Positions 31,049 through 43,505 of a stretch of DNA of 64,000 nt are shown in pieces. A model generated the notes under the pieces. It made no database searches and was not told the origin of the DNA. It saw only the letters and a program-made list of their open reading frames with translations. This DNA is from Ciona intestinalis (lineage: Eukaryota > Chordata > Ascidiacea > Phlebobranchia > Cionidae): NCBI RefSeq assembly GCF_000224145.3, contig NC_020174.2, positions 5,811,106 through 5,875,105 of the forward strand, given 5' to 3'. A program made the position numbers and the translations under genes. How positions within the stretch are numbered: the first letter of the stretch is position 1; every line of letters begins with the position of its first letter.

Positions 31049-34000
31049 AAAAGCCCCGTTTGTATAAAGTGTCAATAGAATCTACTTCTGAAAATATGTA
31101 TCGCTTCTAAGAGCTCAGAGGTAAATTCACGGTGGGAAAATCAGGTCTTCTCAGAATCGCGTAAACTCATATATAGCGTCGCACAAAAGTTTAATTTGTA
31201 AAGCCCAAATCTACGTCAGAGTTTCTACCTCGCGGGTCACGGCAGCAAACTGCCTCCAGACAGCCGTATATAACCCTTTGATTTATCACCCCCATAAAAA
31301 ACTCTAACCTTGTTTGCGATAAAAATCGGGGAAGTGGGAAAGACACGATACCGGTCGCTGCTATTTCCTTGAACCGAGATATTAACGAGCGATAACCTTC
31401 GGGCTTCATGTGCCGTATGTGCATCACATCGGTCACCTATTCTTTGCGTATAAAAATAAATAGGGCCACTGTCGTCGTAAATTGGATACAATTCCGTAAA
31501 TTGTCGGCACGCAATTTTGCGATCAGGTTTCAATCGCATCACAAAAGATGATTTCGGGCGTGGTTGAGATTTTTCACAGTTTTAACCGCCCGACTCTTCT
31601 TAGCATGACAGACATTGATTTTAAAGTTGCGCCGTCGTGATAAAAAGGGGTCAAGTTTGTGGCATCATTACTGTTTCTAGAAAAAGTGAATAAATGTATC
31701 TCTACTTGCGTGGGGGGTAAAAGACAGTCGTTATAACACGGGTGTCCGGTTTCATACACCTCGTGCTTTATAACGAGTTACCACAAATGTAACTTTGTGG
31801 GTGATTCTTTTTAGGATTTTTTTTTTAATTTCTTTGTAAAGTTTGGTTTACAGCGTAAATCACTTTGCTACGACGCCAGAGAAAACGGGATTTTACTGTT
31901 TGTGGTTGAACTTACTTGCACACACCTCATCCACATAAAACATTTATTTTCGCCGTGATTTCTGCGTGCAATATTCGCCACAAAACTGTGTTCTTGTTCT
32001 TCGTTTTGCTCCCAAACAGTGTCCGGACACGGTGTTAAAAGCCCTCCTGTCCTGCGCGTTGTATTAAAAGGTGTAAGGACACAGTTGTCTACAGCAAACT
32101 TCAATATAATGCTTATCTTAATGCAAACTTGGCATTTGCGAGAAGGGAAGTGCGAGTGGTCGACTTTAATAATTCATTCCAGCATTTTTATGAAAAAATT
32201 AAAATTTGCTTCAACTTAATGCATTGTATGCGACCCTATGATGAAAGTCTCGAAAACAACAAAATACATTGCTACCCAGGCGGTATGATATCTGACTATA
32301 CAAAATATTTCGTTCAACAGGGTGCATAGATTCGTATCAATGCCAATATAAATATATAACCATCTTCGCTGACAAGGCATGACCTGGTTGATAATATTTA
32401 AACTTTCTGACGAAGCTTTTCGTGCAAATGAAGCTTCTAATCAACCTTAGATCTAGCAGGACGATATAGTTTTCAAGACGGAGCAAACCGCGTTAGATTT
32501 TTGTTGGTTCGCAAATTACGCGGTCGCGATTTCTCACGACTGCTTTTTGACTATATGCCATTTTTTAGCAGCCACAAAATTAATCAGCGACGTTACTTGT
32601 CTCTTTGATGATAAGCAACAGTGTATGTTGAACAGAAAAATTGTAATCATCTAATTTAAATACAGCTGGATGGCTTTAACGAGGAATTCCCGGGGTTTAA
32701 ATTCTGTGACTGTATTGCGTATAAGAGCTCATATATTTAGTTTGTTTTAAAAAATAAAGAATAAAATAATATAAGACATGAGATAATGCTTAAATTGTGG
32801 CGATTTTGTTCTACTTAAACCAAATTGTGTTGTTTAAACACATACACGTGTCCCATGACGTGTAGAATTTAAGGGCCATTTGAAACAGATTGTCTCATTG
32901 AATTTATTGCGTATATATACGGCATTACAGCATTGTAAATGGAGTCTTACCGTGAATTTCAATAGCTATTTATACACTCATGCGTCGTACACGTTAATAT
33001 TAAAACTGCGCACGATTTACGGCAAATAAAACGCATTAAATTGACTGAGATGGGTAGGCGTATCATTGGCTTAATTAGCTTTAATTATACTCAAGCGAGT
33101 ATGATTTATAAGAGGGTGATTGTATTTATACGACTCTGTGTGTGTTAAGTGTCTTAACTATTAATTTAAGATCAATGTTGATATAAGCATGCATAAACAA
33201 GTACTTTCGATTTTATAAATTTCATTACTTTATATGCGTCAATATAACCTTAGCAAAAAAAAAAACGCTAAAAGTTTAAGAACAGCTGTCGTTTTGGCCG
33301 TTGGGTTGCGCCGTTTACCTTGTAACTGATTTAGGCGTCGTTTAAACATATAGACATATTCACTCTTTTAAATTTTCTTATCGGATTCCGCATCGCATTT
33401 ATAAGCACTAAGTTGCAGCACAGCTGTCATTAATGCGATTTTTTTGTTTTGTAAGTTTTTCTTAGTTTGGTTATATAAGACCAGCAAGTGACTTATCGAA
33501 TAAATACGCGCGACTTTGTATTAATTAAAACGATATTAATTATAATGCGCACGGAATGTAACTTTTTAATCGTATTATTCTGACACAGAATCTGATAATT
33601 AACGTCAACGAAACTTGTATTCCACAAGACTCTAAATCTTCGGTCGATTCGGCTTGAAACTTAAGCTGGTGGTTTCGGCACGCATTTTCGCACTATCGGC
33701 TTAATTAGTTGCGGCGCAATGTCTACAATCGTTGTATTGTATTCGCACATGTTTGGTACACATATCGTACTCGTGTTTTGACAGCTGTGAAAATCCTATT
33801 TGTATTGTTTAATACGCAGAATATAAGCTTATGATATGTCTTCATAACGAATTCAAGCCGTTTTAACCTATCGCGAATATGTACAGGTGACAGACTTTTA
33901 AAGCCGGAATTATGGCTGATTATAGATAGCAGCAAATAAAACAATGCCTGTCGCATTATTAATTTTCTATGTCGAAATACCAAACATGTCTGCTGGCCAC

Positions 34001-34574
34001 ACCTTGTGTATTGACCCCGGGTAAAAAGGTCGAACTCATTAACTCCTGATTCCCGCAGATAAATGTTTGTTATGCGAATACATATTGACAACTCGTACGG
34101 AGTTTCCGATAGTCAACTATGAAACTGTCGTGGAAAAAAACGCTATTACAATGTAGGCCATTATAACAGCTGGGTAGATTACATAAACAAAATTTCTTAC
34201 GACAAGTTAACATAAATGCAAAGGTTGCATTAAATATAAGTTTCCCTTACATATGTTTAGTTTTCGGTGTTATGTTTTGAGCTATAATCTTTAATCCCGA
34301 AGGCAAGGGCTTGAGCCATCGTCTAGGCCATAATGGGAAACACATGTATATACACATAAATTGAAAACTTTAACGTAATCTATAGGATTTCGAAGCATTA
34401 GTTAACCGCCTTGTGCCCCGAGCTAGCATATCAACTTTCCAATGAAACAATTGCCTGTCAACGACTTCTTTGATCAGCGAGATGAAAGCCTGAGATATAA
34501 CTTGAGTTTATTTTCACATATTAGTCACATGTTACATTGCATAGGCGTGAATGGTAGTGAGAAACGATAAAGCA
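31049..34574. other. Gene-poor interval upstream of the ZP gene
   Basis: No supported exon. A SINE piece lies at 31690-31830. A minus-strand open frame at 32104-31868 ends at a good donor (CAAGTAAGT at about 31915) but has no start context, partner exon or family likeness. The rest is AT-rich unique sequence. Confidence 0.4.
31690..31830 (-). repeat. SINE fragment
   Basis: AAAAGACAGTCGTTATAACA, CGGGTGTCCGGTTTCATACA, CCTCGTGCTTTATAACGAGT and ACCACAAATGTAACTTTGTG, equivalent to 345-425 of the full copy. Confidence 0.65.
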
Positions 34575-34756
34575 TAGTTAGGGGGTGGGTAAGATGGGAC
34601 ACTTTTGTTACATAATATCCAAATACCCAATTAACAACGGTTTATAAGAGCCGTGAAAATACAGTTTTATAATTCTTTGAATGTTCTTTGTATACTGCCA
34701 AATGAGATGTGAAAATGGAAAGGAAAAGGTTTCCCATCTTTTCCCCACCCTCCTAT
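34575..34756. mobile_element. MITE copy, full length
   Basis: TAGGGGGTGGGTAAGATGGG, ACATAATATCCAAATACCCA, ATTCTTTGAATGTTCTTTGT and right end CCCATCTTTTCCCCACCCTC. It lies about 400 bases before the first coding exon of the ZP gene. Confidence 0.8.
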
Positions 34757-34912
34757 TGCCCCCATCACCCTGTAAATATTTAAGCATGCGAAATTCCTAA
34801 GAAGTGAATGAATGTATAACTTTTTTATTCTCGCGTAGCGGGCAATAACAGTCGTTCACGAGTTTTCCGAAAACTGGGTTTAGGCCTATTCTAAAACGCT
34901 ATGTCATTTTTC

Positions 34913-34934
34913 AACGTCACTTTCCGGTGACGTT
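34913..34934. promoter_or_regulatory. Inverted CRE-like pair flanking an ETS core
   Basis: AACGTCAC and its exact complement GTGACGTT face each other across TTTCCG, so TTCCGG (an ETS-type core) sits in the centre. It lies 220 bases upstream of the exon carrying the ZP start codon. Promoter role is inferred. Confidence 0.35.
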
Positions 34935-35152
34935 TGCGGTCTTGCATCTGCCGAAGTGCTTATTAATCAACCGACCTGGCAATTTCAGAAAAATGCCGAA
35001 AAATCCAAATATCTAAGCTATCGGTATAAGTTCATGTCTAAGCTTAATCAATACATACAACCATACTAAAAGTGCTTGTGTTTTCAAAAAACCCTTTTTA
35101 AACTATTTTATATAAAAAATGTGCTGAAATGTTTTCTCTTCTTTCCAGCAGA

Positions 35153-38100
35153 ATGAAGAGCGTATTCTTAGTCCTAGGAATGCTCGTGGCAGCCGCCATA
35201 GCACAAGGTAAAGCTTCTAAAATATTCAAAGTATAATATATTTTGTACGTTTTTACCATCGTAAGAAGTAAATAATTATTCACCGACTCATCTGGTATAA
35301 AAATCGTAGTGGAATATTTTTCCCTGATGAAGTTTCGCTAAATGGCGGGCTAGTAAACGTTGGAAATACACTACGTTTTTCATATAACCGATAAGACCCG
35401 TTAAAAGAATATTTACGTTATGCCTGGTAGCAGAAGTATAACAGAATATTTTAAGAAATAGTCGTTCCTTGTAGTTTTGTGGTTATATATATAACTTTAT
35501 TGGAGATATCTCCAGGCCGTGCTTGTTCGCATCAATTTCTGCATTTAGGACTGACGTATGTTATCCAAATATAGAACACTTCAAGTCCAAATCACGCCCA
35601 TATAACACGTGTATGATCTCTCACACATGCGTATTAGATGAATTGTAATCACCGGTCACCGTTTTTACAGATGTGGTCCAGGTAGTTTGCTCTCAGGCGT
35701 CCATAACCGCGAAGATCCAAAAAGAAGTGGTGACGTCGGCCGGCTACACGAAGGAAGACGTGCATCTCAACGACCGACAATGCCCATTTGACTCTGAGGA
35801 AGAACTTTTCTTTGTTAAAGTCATTTCGCCCCTCAGTAGCTGCGGCACTCATCTCACGGTAATACTTATATGCTGATGGCTCTTGCTTGCTTTTGCGGGT
35901 TGTCGTAAAGGAGCCGCTCTTGTTTACGTTAGTTTGAAATATTTATTAACATCTCTGACCGATGGTGCTTACGGGTCATCCATATATGGGATTGGTTCCA
36001 TATAAGGTGAAGACGTTGTTGTTATCTCATACAGATAAAGCTGCCCAAACTATAAATGCTGTTATTTAAAAAAAAATCGACTCTGTGGGCTTTCCAATTT
36101 GCATGACAACCTCAAAGAATTTGCCCTTAAAAGGCCGACATGACCTAAATTAAAGTTAATTTTCGCATGCTAAACGTTCCTCTGTAATAAGCGCGGAGAA
36201 GTCTATAAAATATGGATGAGCTGGCATGCCATTATATTTTCATCGCAATGAATAATGGAGATACGCGCTGAAATACATCGGGTGCGAACCAGGGCGTCAG
36301 CCAATATTCTGCGGGTGCTGTCCTCGTTTGTGTACATGGTTGTCATGGCTACCACAATAAACAAACGCTTATATAAGTTGTGCAGCTCGTACTTAATTAA
36401 ACTTTTGCACAACTCTGCAATGCGCTGCAGCTGAAACGTTTATTTATTTAGTTCTCAGATAAATTTTATTTTCTGGTTTTCATATATATATGATTGGGGA
36501 AATATGGCTTTCAAACTACATAAGAAATAATATGCAGTTACGCACCGGAATCGTTACAGTAATATAAATATGCAGCGACATTGGTTATTCCAATATTTCA
36601 TACAATTTCATAAACTGTCGCAACAAAATTGTTTGGAATCATTTTTTTGCAAATTTACATTAGCTTACCAAAAAAGCTGAAAAATTGTAACGTGTTTTAT
36701 CCATGCATGGCGGAGTAACGACAGCCAGTATAACACGGGTGTTCTGTTTAACAAATCCTCGTGCCCACTTGCTCACCACGTGTGTGACTTTCTAGGCAGT
36801 TATTTTTTTGAGTTTTTTTTGTGTGTTTTTTTCGTAATGTATGGCTGAGACAACCCATAAATAACCACTGGGTTGGAGCAACAACCTTCCCTTACTAGCC
36901 TTGTTATTTATAAATACAAAACTTTAACAACCAATAACTTCTTCTTTAGGCAAACGACACTCACGTTGTTTTCACCAACTCCATTTCCACCGTTGACACC
37001 GGACCTACATTTCCGTATGGTGTCGTAGTTGGACCGCAAGCAAACGAGAAAGTACTCAGTGCATTTATCAAATGTACTTACAGAATTGACTTGAATGTGA
37101 GCACCATGTTTATCCCAAACATCACAATAATGTAAGTGGAATATTCATTTGTTTAATGGTTTACAAACCATAACTGTATCATGATATGTTTTTCGACCCG
37201 CGAACTTTATGCATTTATTTTCAAATAATTTACACATAAAAGCAAATACGTTTTTTTCAAACATCTTATTCACACATAAACAAAATACTTGTTTTTAAAT
37301 ACCTTATATACGAAATAATATCAACCACACATTGACAATATGGTGTTTTCAAACTTACCTAAAAATGTTATAACCAGATACTCAATTTATAAACAACAAC
37401 AAAATTATGTTCATTAAAAAGTAGCCAAAAGCACAGTTTAAACTCGTTTTAGTTTATGCTTCACAGCGACCACGTGCGGACAATAAATTCTTAACTCATT
37501 TTTTCTTGCAGTCCCATTCAAATTCCCGATGCCTTTGGCATTGGTGAGTTCCGTGCCGCCATGGCTCTCTACACAGACAACACTTATCTTACTGCATATT
37601 CCAGCCCGCCCGTTATGGAACCCGAGGAAACCCTTTACGTCGGTATGTAGTCTACTACTAATTCCTGTACTATTCTACATAGGTGATAAATGATTGTAAC
37701 ATACTTTATCTTCGCATGACCGACGGTCTAAATGACACAGGTGTCTGTTCATAAACCTTCTGCCCGCTTACAGGTTACCACATATGTGTAACTTTGTTGA
37801 TGACTTTTTTTATGTATTGCTGATAATTTGCACAAACCATTACTGATTGCTGCTGAGTTGAAGGTTTAATCCGAAAATATATATATATGCCATATATGGA
37901 CCGGGATATTGGTATATATATTTTACACTGTTTGTTTCAAAATTACAGAAATTCATTTTTTAACCGTGAAATTCTTTTAGGTGTTACTCTGATCGGTGAC
38001 GTCAGCAGTGACGTATACCTCCTCATGAAAGAGTGCTGGGGTACGGTTTCTGACAGTCCAGGCGCATCGCCACAATACCCACTGGTCCAAGAAGGGTAAG

Positions 38101-41100
38101 CATTCGTTTTATAAACTTGGAATAACAGTTAGTATATATATAAACTTATATATATATACGATCATATACACATGTTTAATAAGCCATTCATGGTATCGCT
38201 GTACCAGAGCTCTTTTCTTTGATAATATATAAACATGTTTGTCCATTGACCCACTTGAAAGGTTCCTTTGTGTAAACGGAATGAGTGATTTGGTGAAACT
38301 TAGTTATACAGGCTGTCGAATCGCGAAGACGTTTTATATTTTATATAGAAGTGTGTGTAGAAATTATAAAACGACAGTCACCGCTTTGATTTTGTTTTGT
38401 AAATAATCGCAAAAACATTGTTTTCACGTTTTCTTAAACTAACTAAACAACCAATATACAGCTTAAAAGTATTTCTAATTTAAAACTGATCATATTTTGT
38501 CGAAACACTCCTACGCGACACCTCGTGTGCGTTAAACAAATTTAAACAATCGGTAGTTGGCGCAACATTTTATTAAGTCGTAGCTTGCAGGTTTGTTTCG
38601 TGGCTTTAGATTTTAACTTAACTCGTAGTAGCCTTGGGCTGTATAACTCATTCTAATCTATATCTCAGACGCTCTGAACAAATTACGATAGAACTAAAGT
38701 TAAGGTTAAGAAAATACGCAACGATTCCTTTTGAATATAAACAGTGCGACAAATTGAAATGCTTTTACTCTTACCTAAACTGCAAAGATAACACCTTCAA
38801 AGCAATTTAAACAAACATTATAAACATGACTCAAATGCAGGCGGACTGACTCATGTACAGTGCGGGTTATATAGCACTGTGGGGTAAGATGGATACCGTT
38901 AGCGCATATTATCCTATATTGTCTAAGCGTGTTTTTACAAAAAGTATTCACGCTCGTCAGAATCGTTGGGGCACAGTTGTATAATACTGTAAATAATATT
39001 TAATAAATAGTCAATTGGACGATAAAAGTGAATGAAAACATGTACCATCATACCCCAACTTTCTAAACCCATATCAATAGAGTTGTTTAGCTTGCGTAAT
39101 GTGTGACCGATACTTTGGTTTTCCGTCGATGCAGTTGTTTTCATTGAAACTGACCAGAAAATGTGTGTTTTATTCGCCTCAAAGTTGAAACATGCGTTTT
39201 AAACCGCAAGGCTCTATCATATATATCACCACGTTTTGCGTTTACCTAGCAAATTATAAACTAAGTCATATCTCTTTTCTCAAATGTATTTGTGTAAAGA
39301 ACAAGACCAAATAATCTCAATCGTTTGTTTTTACAATAGCAAACACATAGTCTTAACGGTGTACGACTTTGCTTAAGATAAGTCGCCATGGAGGGATGAT
39401 CTTGTAATATACAACATCCGCAACCACACTCGTAGAAAGGCTTCGTTATATTTCGATGTTATTTCTCACGTTTATGTTGCATGTTTGGCATTCAGTGAAT
39501 TCCATGCTACTTCAGATGCGGCTTTCTCACCAACGGCTTTTCCGTGTAATTTTCAGTAAACAGCCGCGGGCGACTTAACTCTTACAGATAACGGGCAAAC
39601 TTCATAAGTAGTTAAATTGCTGAGTATTTTGCGAATAATTTCACAAGAGCGTTTTCTTAAACAAATGAAATTGCCGCATATATATTGTAACTTAACTTTT
39701 TAAATGCGAATTCATATAATAGCCACACTCGTCCTAAAACTAGTTTGAAAACACCAACATACGTGTACAAGCTCCATATAAAGCAGCGTTTCAAGGCTTG
39801 ATGTTCTGATAAACCCATTTTCGATCGTTGTCTATAAACCACCATCAACTATAGAAATCAAAATAAGCAGTCTTTGAATATGGCCATAACAAACATTGCC
39901 CATTTTTACTACAGTGACATCATATAGTTTTGAGCTTTTTAAAACTTGCGGGCAAATATATCTAAAACATTTGATATCGTCCTAAATATAATGTAGTTGG
40001 TCCAACACATGTTAATAAGTTATTGTTTTCTGTAAGACGCCTGTTTTTGGTAAAAAACGTCTTGTATGTTTACCTGTATGTCGTGAGTTCGCGGCAGGGG
40101 TACATATACTATCTTTGTATGGATTTACAGATACCTCTATGCCTGCCGCGTAGAAATGCAAGCATATTTGACTTTAAACACGACCTCGCTTGGCTTGTGT
40201 CAAACTGTCCAAGTTTATATCAGTTTATAAGACATTGTATGACACATTGTAGATATGGGACCTGATAAGCCGCTTAAAGAGTTGCACGATTGTACCATCG
40301 TAACTATAATCGTGACGAAGTTGGTTAGCTTCGACCAAATATAGAAATGCATGGATAACGATCATCCTGTACGCCCAGGGCGACAACGGTTGCCGACGAT
40401 CGAAGACGTTGGTGCGGTAATAACCGGTATTTCGAAATTTCAAAAATATCCAAACAGCCAGAAAACAAGGCGTGCTTAGATTTTCATTGGATGCTGACAC
40501 CTCGTGACGGTGATACGCCCCGGGCCAATGCGGCTCAAAGTAATCGGCCTCCTGAACCAATCAAAATTCAGGACTTGTTCTCTTTAGTTTTTCTTGCGAG
40601 TAGTTAATTACTGACTGCTCCTATAATTGTTAGTCTCACGGCGCGCCAGCCCGCCGGCCATTCCCGGTAAATGCGCGAAAGATTTTTCGCTTATTATCTT
40701 GTTTCTTTCTTCACTCCTCGCGCCGCGCTCCTCGGACGGTAGGTAGGGAAAAACGCAAAGTGAATGAAATATGCTGCGTCTCCTAGCTCCGAGTATCCAA
40801 ATTACGGCGCAGTTCACCAGCAGTTTCGTGGCATTTGTGTTTTTCTGTCTCAGTTGAAACGTGGCGATTTTGAAACCAGTGTGATTTGGTTTATAGCTGT
40901 GGATTAGAAAATGAAATCAAAACTATGAGTTGAACAGAGTGAGTGCATTTGGTAGCATTCTTCTACGTTGTAGGATACAGGTTTAGTTATTTAAACTTGT
41001 ATTGTAATTTCTAGTTGTGCTGTTGCTTCCTCTGGCGATGGGGCTGTTCGTGTAACACAGAATGGAGTGAGCCACCAGGGTATGTGGAACAGCCCGGTGT

Positions 41101-41959
41101 TCAAGTTTGTCGGCAACGATCCCAGCTTCGAGAACGTATGGCTTCACTGCAACCTTCAAATTTGCATCAACCGAAACTGCGAACCGGTACGTTTAACCTT
41201 TATAAGATTGAACTTCATGCCTTATGGCTTAAATGTATTTAAAATCAATAAACTTTATTTTAATCCTTGCATTTCGTTGTAGACTTGCGCCAAACGAAGA
41301 CGGCGTTCCGTTGATAACGAAGGTCGACCAATATGGGGACCAGCAGACCATACCAGTCCCCACGTCATCACCGTAGGTCCAATCACAAGACTTATCGTTG
41401 AGACCGTTCCACAAAACGAGACCAGAACCACCTACGAGAATCGAGGCCCGAACCGTGAGCCACACCCAATACTTTTAACCAACACCCCAACTCACCAGAC
41501 AAGTAAGCGTTCATAGCATCTTATAGCATATAATGCAAAGTAGATGCAGCCTATTGGCCGCTCACCAGTGATCATGAGTTGCCGGAATCTGGCTGTTAGC
41601 GCAACCACTTGTGAATCTCCAACACTCGGCTTTGTCCACGACTTTGTTGAAGAATTGCAGGTGGTAGGTGCTTTCAAGCCGTATCTACATCATCCCGTTT
41701 CATACAGTGTATACTAAACTATATTCCCATATACATATACAGTAGTACTTCCACCAAATATTGGTGCTAATGTGTGCCTATTACAGACAACTTAGGATGG
41801 TCATCTGGTCATACCGTGATCCTGGTTTCGGTCCTTGGAGGTTTGGCGCTCATCTGCGTGATGTTGGCGCTCATTGTGGTCATCATGCGCATTCGTGGCC
41901 GAACATCCAACACCGGGTTCGACCTCGCTGGCAACTCCAACAAGTCCTATGTTGCTTAA
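35153..41959 (+). CDS. ZP-domain type I membrane protein, 8 coding exons
   Basis: Exons: 35153-35207, 35671-35858, 36950-37131, 37512-37642, 37981-38095, 41015-41186, 41283-41502, 41787-41959; all phases agree (411 residues). Residues 1-18 are a signal peptide (MKSVFLVLGMLVAAAIA). A zona pellucida domain fills about residues 20-283. Its ZP-N half has VVCSQASITAKI and LSSCGTHLT. Its ZP-C half has KECWGTV, the GCAV junction, and WLHCNLQICINRNCEPTC. Directly after it is a furin-type site, KRRRR before Ser290, then about 75 polar residues, one membrane span (about 364-388) and a 23-residue cytoplasmic tail. This is the standard plan of ZP proteins that are cleaved and polymerise into extracellular matrices. 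Length and plan resemble ZPLD1-type proteins, but orthology cannot be claimed. A CAG acceptor ends four bases before the start codon, so an upstream leader exon or trans-splicing is expected. Intron 5 is 2.9 kb. Confidence 0.9.
36690..36895 (-). repeat. SINE fragment in ZP intron 2
   Basis: GTAACGACAGCCAGTATAAC, ACGGGTGTTCTGTTTAAC, CTCACCACGTGTGTGACTTT, TGTATGGCTGAGACAACCCA and CCACTGGGTTGGAGCAAC; the tRNA-like head is missing. Confidence 0.65.
37685..37870 (-). repeat. SINE fragment in ZP intron 4
   Basis: TGATTGTAACATACTTTATC, TTCGCATGACCGACGGTC, GGTTACCACATATGTGTAAC and TATTGCTGATAATTTGCACA; head missing. Confidence 0.6.
38870..39065. mobile_element. Diverged MITE copy in ZP intron 5
   Basis: Left end TATAGCACTGTGGGGTAAGA, right end ACCATCATACCCCAACTT, with GGACGATAAAAGTGAATGAA inside. 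The middle has drifted further than in most copies. Confidence 0.65.
40500..40840. other. CpG-rich patch inside ZP intron 5
   Basis: Locally rich in CG dinucleotides (for example GGCGCGCC at about 40639 and CTCGCGCCGCGCTCCTCGG at about 40718) in otherwise AT-rich intron sequence, 200-500 bases before exon 6. No exon fits here. It could be an internal promoter or enhancer; that is inference. Confidence 0.3.
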
Positions 41960-43505
41960 ACCAAACTCATTTTGATGCGGCGCGATTGCGGTCTTTGCTT
42001 ATATATAAACATTACACGCGTACCAAAGAGCTTTAACTCAACCCTACGGGCTTAAACCTTTAAGATTTTTAATGTGATTCGTGATAACAGCCCTTTATAC
42101 CACCACTTGCGTCAACACGGTCGGCTGAGTTCATCCCACCAGCTTTGAAAATATTGCTTTAAGGCTTTCTGCCGGCAACCCATCTTTTTGAGGTTGCTGT
42201 ACCATAGGCTGGTCCGCTGTTACGTTTAATGCGGTTCATAGTTCATTGTTATGCTTGCATATTCTCGCTGCGCTTTGGTGTAGTATGGTGGGGGAAGATG
42301 GGACACACTTATCTTTATTTTCTGCTCACATTCGGTGGTAAACACATTTAAAGAATTATAAAACCGTATCCCCACGACTCCTATATGGACCGTTGTTAAT
42401 TGTTTAAAACACCAACACAATTTTTGGATGTTATTTGCTAAAAGTGCCCCGTCTTCCCCCACCCTGCTATATATTTCTTGTTGTCTTGGTAAAAGTGCTG
42501 AACGCACACGTGTGGTGTTTTGCCACCCAATAGGAAATAATGTGTTGTACAAACCTCAACTCTGGCATATTGTATTCCCGGTAATACAGGTTATTAACAA
42601 CAGTTGTAGTTTTCTTGCTGTGAACTAACCATTCGCATTTGGCCAATAAAAGCATGTGCTTGCAGTCGTTTAAGATTTCCAGTGACGTGGCATGATCGCC
42701 ACGCACAATACTACCGAACAATTCAAGTCTGTTCTTTTCCACGAAGTCTTTGCGTGCGCCCCAGGGCAGGGTAGGTCACCGCAAAACTGTCCTATCTGTG
42801 TTGTTACTCTCCATAAATCTCAATCTTCTAGAAATTGTTTGCTCTAGGCAAGAATTATTGGGTCGACGCTTAAACTTCATTGACTTTGGTACATTTTATA
42901 CTAAATGTCCAGAACACTAAACTGTTTTAGGTTTGTTATAAAAAATGAAAATACTCCGGTTAAATAAAACCTTTTAGTTTTCCTAATTTGCAACACTACA
43001 AACAATTGTGCAGTTTAAAAGTACACTACCTAAATTTACATAGTTCGTGTAATAACTTGGTTACAAAACTCGTTCTGCTTTCTTACATTATTTTTATTGA
43101 CCGTTAGGTGACACCAAAGAGCTATGACAGTGTGCGTAAAATGCTGATAAAAACAATCTTTCGTGATATTTCGTATAGCAGTAAAAACCTTTATGAAAGT
43201 GATATTAATAACTATTGTAGTTCAACTTTGTTTTGATGTAGAACAGCATATCTGTACGTTAAAACATTTCACATGTTACGCGTAAAATATTTTTATTGTA
43301 GTCCTTACACAGTGTTCGCAATATTACACGAAAAAATGTTTAAAAAGTCGGTAAAGAACTTTCTAAATTGAGTTGACGTTTCTTCGCCACGGCGTATTTG
43401 TTTTAAGTATGCTTGGGGTGTTTTGATTTCATTCCTGTCACTCGGAACGCGTTGTTCACGTCATCTATCGACCAGCATGAAGCATTAACGCTCCCGCGTG
43501 GGAAG
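41960..43505. other. Convergent intergenic interval
   Basis: Between the 3' ends of the plus-strand ZP gene and the minus-strand C1q gene. It holds a full MITE (42281-42471). AATAAA on the minus strand at 43297-43292 may serve the C1q gene. No coding exon seen. Confidence 0.6.
42281..42471. mobile_element. MITE copy, full length
   Basis: TAGTATGGTGGGGGAAGATG, GGACACACTTATC, CCGTTGTTAATTGTTTAAAA and right end CCCCGTCTTCCCCCACCCTG. Confidence 0.85.

Noticed and set aside
35153..41959. Two separate genes for the ZP-N and ZP-C halves
   Set aside because: Exon 5 ends in GG and exon 6 begins TTGTGC, giving the expected Gly-Cys junction in frame; the 2.9 kb intron is long but consistent with one gene.
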